NCBI GenBank assembly: GCA_050700835.1
Contig: JBOHDX010000062.1
Span: 1-7,494 of the forward strand
Direction: 5' to 3'
From: JBOHDX01 sp050700835
Lineage (GTDB): Bacteria > Actinomycetota > Actinomycetes > Propionibacteriales > Nocardioidaceae
DNA: 7,494 nt
Of this stretch, positions 6,128 to 7,494 are shown in pieces. Made by a program: the position numbers and the translations under genes. Under the pieces are notes generated by a model. That model did not search any database. It saw nothing but the letters and a program-made list of their open reading frames with translations, and was not told where the DNA came from. Each line of letters starts with the position of its first letter. Position 1 is the first letter of the stretch.

Positions 6128-7312
6128 GTTCGTCGGATCGTGCGGAAGCGCGGCGTAGCCGGGCTTGATCACCTCGTCGATGAGGGCGAGTCGCTCGTCG
6201 AACGGGACGAACGCGCTCTTCATCGCGTTGATGGTGAACCAGCGCAGGTCGGTGAGCTGGTATCCGAAGGCTTCCACCAGCAGGGACATCTCCCTCGTCA
6301 TCGAGGTGCCGCTCATCAGCCGGTTGTCGGTGTTGACGGTGACGCGGAACCGCAGGTCCGTCAACGGACCGATCGGGTGCTCGGCGATCGATGCGGCGGC
6401 GCCGGTCTGGACGTTCGAGCTGGGACACATCTCCAGCGGGATCCGCTTGTCCCGCACGTACGCCGCGAGCCGGCCCAGCCGTGCGGTGGTGCCGCCGGTG
6501 GCTCCGACACCGTCGCCGGCTCCGTCTCGATCACGCGTTCCGTCACGGTCACCGGCTCGGTCTCGGTCTCGGTCTCGGTCCCAGCCGACCATCACGTCGT
6601 CGATGATGCGGACGCCATGGCCGAGCCGGTCGGCGCCGCACCATTGGATCGCCTGCCAGATCGAGGGAAGGCCGAAGGCCTCGCCCGCGTGAATGGTGAA
6701 GTGCGCGTTCTCTCGCTGGAGGTACTCGAACGCGTCCAGGTGGCGGGTGGGCGGGTAGCCCGCCTCCGCTCCGGCGATGTCGAAGCCGACCACGCCGTCG
6801 TCGCGGAACGCCACCGCCAGCTCGGCGATCTCCATCGAGCGCGCCTGGTGCCGCATCGCGGTCAGCAGCTGCCGGGCCACGATCCGGCGCCCCTGTCCGG
6901 CAGCCAGCCGCTCACCCTCGGCGAAGCCCGCACGTACCGACTCCACCACTTCGGGCAGGGTCATCCCGCCTCGCAGGTGCTGCTCCGGGGCGTACCTCAC
7001 CTCGGCATAGACGACACCGTCGGCCGCGAGGTCCTGCACGCACTCACTCGCGACCCGGTGCAGGGCAGCGGGCTGCTGCATCACGGCCAGGGTGTGGTCG
7101 AACGTCTCGAGGTAGCGCTCGAGCGAACCAGAGTCGCACGCGTCCACGAACCACGCGCCGAGCTCGTCTGGATCGGTGCGGGGCAGCTCGTGACGGATGT
7201 CCGTCGCCAGCTCGACGATCGTCTGCGGGCGGAGTCCGCCGTCGAGGTGGTCGTGCAGCAGCACCTTGGGCGCACGGAGGATCTGTTCGTACGCCGGAAC
7301 AAGCCCGGTCAT
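6116..7312 (-). CDS. add: Adenosine deaminase
   Basis: This 398-residue soluble zinc enzyme hydrolyses adenosine and deoxyadenosine to inosine and deoxyinosine plus ammonia in purine salvage. From the ATG at 7312 the zinc ligands are His20 and His22 (HDH), His208 in IHAGE, and Asp329 in NTDNR. Catalytic Glu211 (IHAGE) and His232 (LGHG) match Glu217 and His238 of mouse adenosine deaminase. GAEAGYPP (181-188) and MCPSSNVQTGA (295-305) are also family hallmarks. The residue after the zinc Asp is Asn (TDN) where the mouse enzyme has Asp. The start at 7312 is preferred because AGGA (7321-7324) lies eight bases upstream; the ATG at 7321 would have no usable spacing. The protein is about 30 residues longer than I expect for the family because of an Asp/Arg/Gly-rich insert at about 245-276, made by a hexanucleotide repeat. 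In M. tuberculosis add neighbours deoA and cdd; here neither lies directly upstream, and 180 non-coding bases suggest its own promoter. Confidence 0.93.
   Translation of the reverse strand: MTGLVPAYEQILRAPKVLLHDHLDGGLRPQTIVELATDIRHELPRTDPDELGAWFVDACDSGSLERYLETFDHTLAVMQQPAALHRVASECVQDLAADGVVYAEVRYAPEQHLRGGMTLPEVVESVRAGFAEGERLAAGQGRRIVARQLLTAMRHQARSMEIAELAVAFRDDGVVGFDIAGAEAGYPPTRHLDAFEYLQRENAHFTIHAGEAFGLPSIWQAIQWCGADRLGHGVRIIDDVMVGWDRDRDRDRAGDRDGTRDRDGAGDGVGATGGTTARLGRLAAYVRDKRIPLEMCPSSNVQTGAAASIAEHPIGPLTDLRFRVTVNTDNRLMSGTSMTREMSLLVEAFGYQLTDLRWFTINAMKSAFVPFDERLALIDEVIKPGYAALPHDPTNTRA
6500..6579 (-). repeat. Hexanucleotide repeat tract inside the adenosine deaminase gene
   Basis: CTCGGT is repeated four times exactly at 6556-6579. 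To its left, degenerate six-base units continue in the same register back to about 6500 (GTCACC, GTCACG, GTCTCG, GGCTCC and others). On the coding strand the exact part reads as GAC-CGN pairs, giving Asp-Arg dipeptides, and the decayed part gives Asp/Arg/Gly/Ala-rich sequence. Because the period is two codons, expansion or loss keeps the reading frame. Confidence 0.85.
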
Positions 7313-7494
7313 GGAGCCCATCCTGTCAGCGGATCCCCGGCCGGCCGCAGCCTGGGCGGGGCGTACGACCGCGGAATGTCACTAATAGTGACGTTTCGAG
7401 GACAGACAGTAGTTGCGACTCGTAACCTTCGGAAATACCGCCTCATTCGGGGTGGAACCAGTCGTATCTTCCGGGCCGCCGACGTGCACACGTC
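7313..7494. other. Non-coding region upstream of the deaminase gene
   Basis: No gene is supported in these 182 bases. AGGA at 7321-7324 is the deaminase ribosome-binding site. A GC-rich block (7330-7374) separates it from a more AT-rich stretch (about 7375-7450) that should hold the promoter and contains a strong palindrome. A forward frame open from GTG 7388 to the window end encodes only 35 residues without a recognisable start region, so a divergent gene may begin beyond the edge but is not visible. Confidence 0.45.
7378..7392. promoter_or_regulatory. Perfect 7-1-7 palindrome, candidate operator
   Basis: GTCACTA-A-TAGTGAC is a perfect inverted repeat centred about 73 bases ahead of the deaminase start. 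After one mismatch on each side the symmetry resumes with AA/TT (7375-7376 and 7394-7395). Size and perfect symmetry suit a dimeric repressor of the TetR or GntR type. It could control the deaminase, a divergent gene past the window edge, or both. Confidence 0.55.

Noticed and set aside
6116..7312. Adenosine deaminase disrupted by its repeat insert
   Set aside because: The reading frame is continuous, the insert is a multiple of three, and every zinc and catalytic residue before and after it is present.
7309..7491. 60-codon reverse ORF at the right edge
   Set aside because: It is Arg/Pro-rich, overlaps the deaminase start, spans the palindrome and promoter-like region, and resembles no known protein.

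Overview
The window comes from a high-GC bacterium, almost certainly an actinobacterium. Five intact genes are supported, all with strong G/C third-position bias and actinobacterial family signatures: a DUF222/HNH (13E12-type) protein, a membrane Ser/Thr kinase with a Pro/Ala-rich linker, an ECF sigma factor, a DHA2-type 14-helix MFS exporter, and an adenosine deaminase starting with the HDHLDGG motif. Genus cannot be fixed from sequence reading alone. No tRNA, rRNA, CRISPR array or insertion sequence was seen.

Layout. Bases 3-114 are a tandem array of eight 14-bp units. A nested inverted repeat follows at 120-170, then the forward DUF222/HNH gene (348-1652). Bases 1653-2007 hold no confident gene, only a doubtful reverse-strand small ORF and, at the right edge, a hairpin over the kinase stop codon. 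The kinase (2008-3567, reverse) and the ECF sigma factor (3610-4179, forward) are divergent, with only 42 bp between their start codons. After a 114-bp gap with a GC hairpin and an AT-rich palindrome comes the MFS exporter (4294-6072, forward). It converges on the adenosine deaminase (6116-7312, reverse), leaving a 43-bp gap. The right edge (7313-7494) is non-coding and carries a perfect 7-1-7 palindrome.

How the genes relate. The clearest functional unit is the divergent kinase/sigma pair. No anti-sigma factor lies beside the sigma gene, so the membrane kinase with its extracytoplasmic domain is the obvious candidate input, giving a kinase-gated transcription switch. This is inferred from gene position. 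The exporter looks independently regulated through the palindrome over its promoter region. The adenosine deaminase is a purine-salvage enzyme with all catalytic residues, but it carries an in-frame low-complexity insert built from a hexanucleotide repeat.

The least explained elements are the kinase/sigma pair, the repeat-derived insert in the deaminase, the two palindromic operator candidates, and the tandem array plus nested inverted repeat ahead of the 13E12-type gene.
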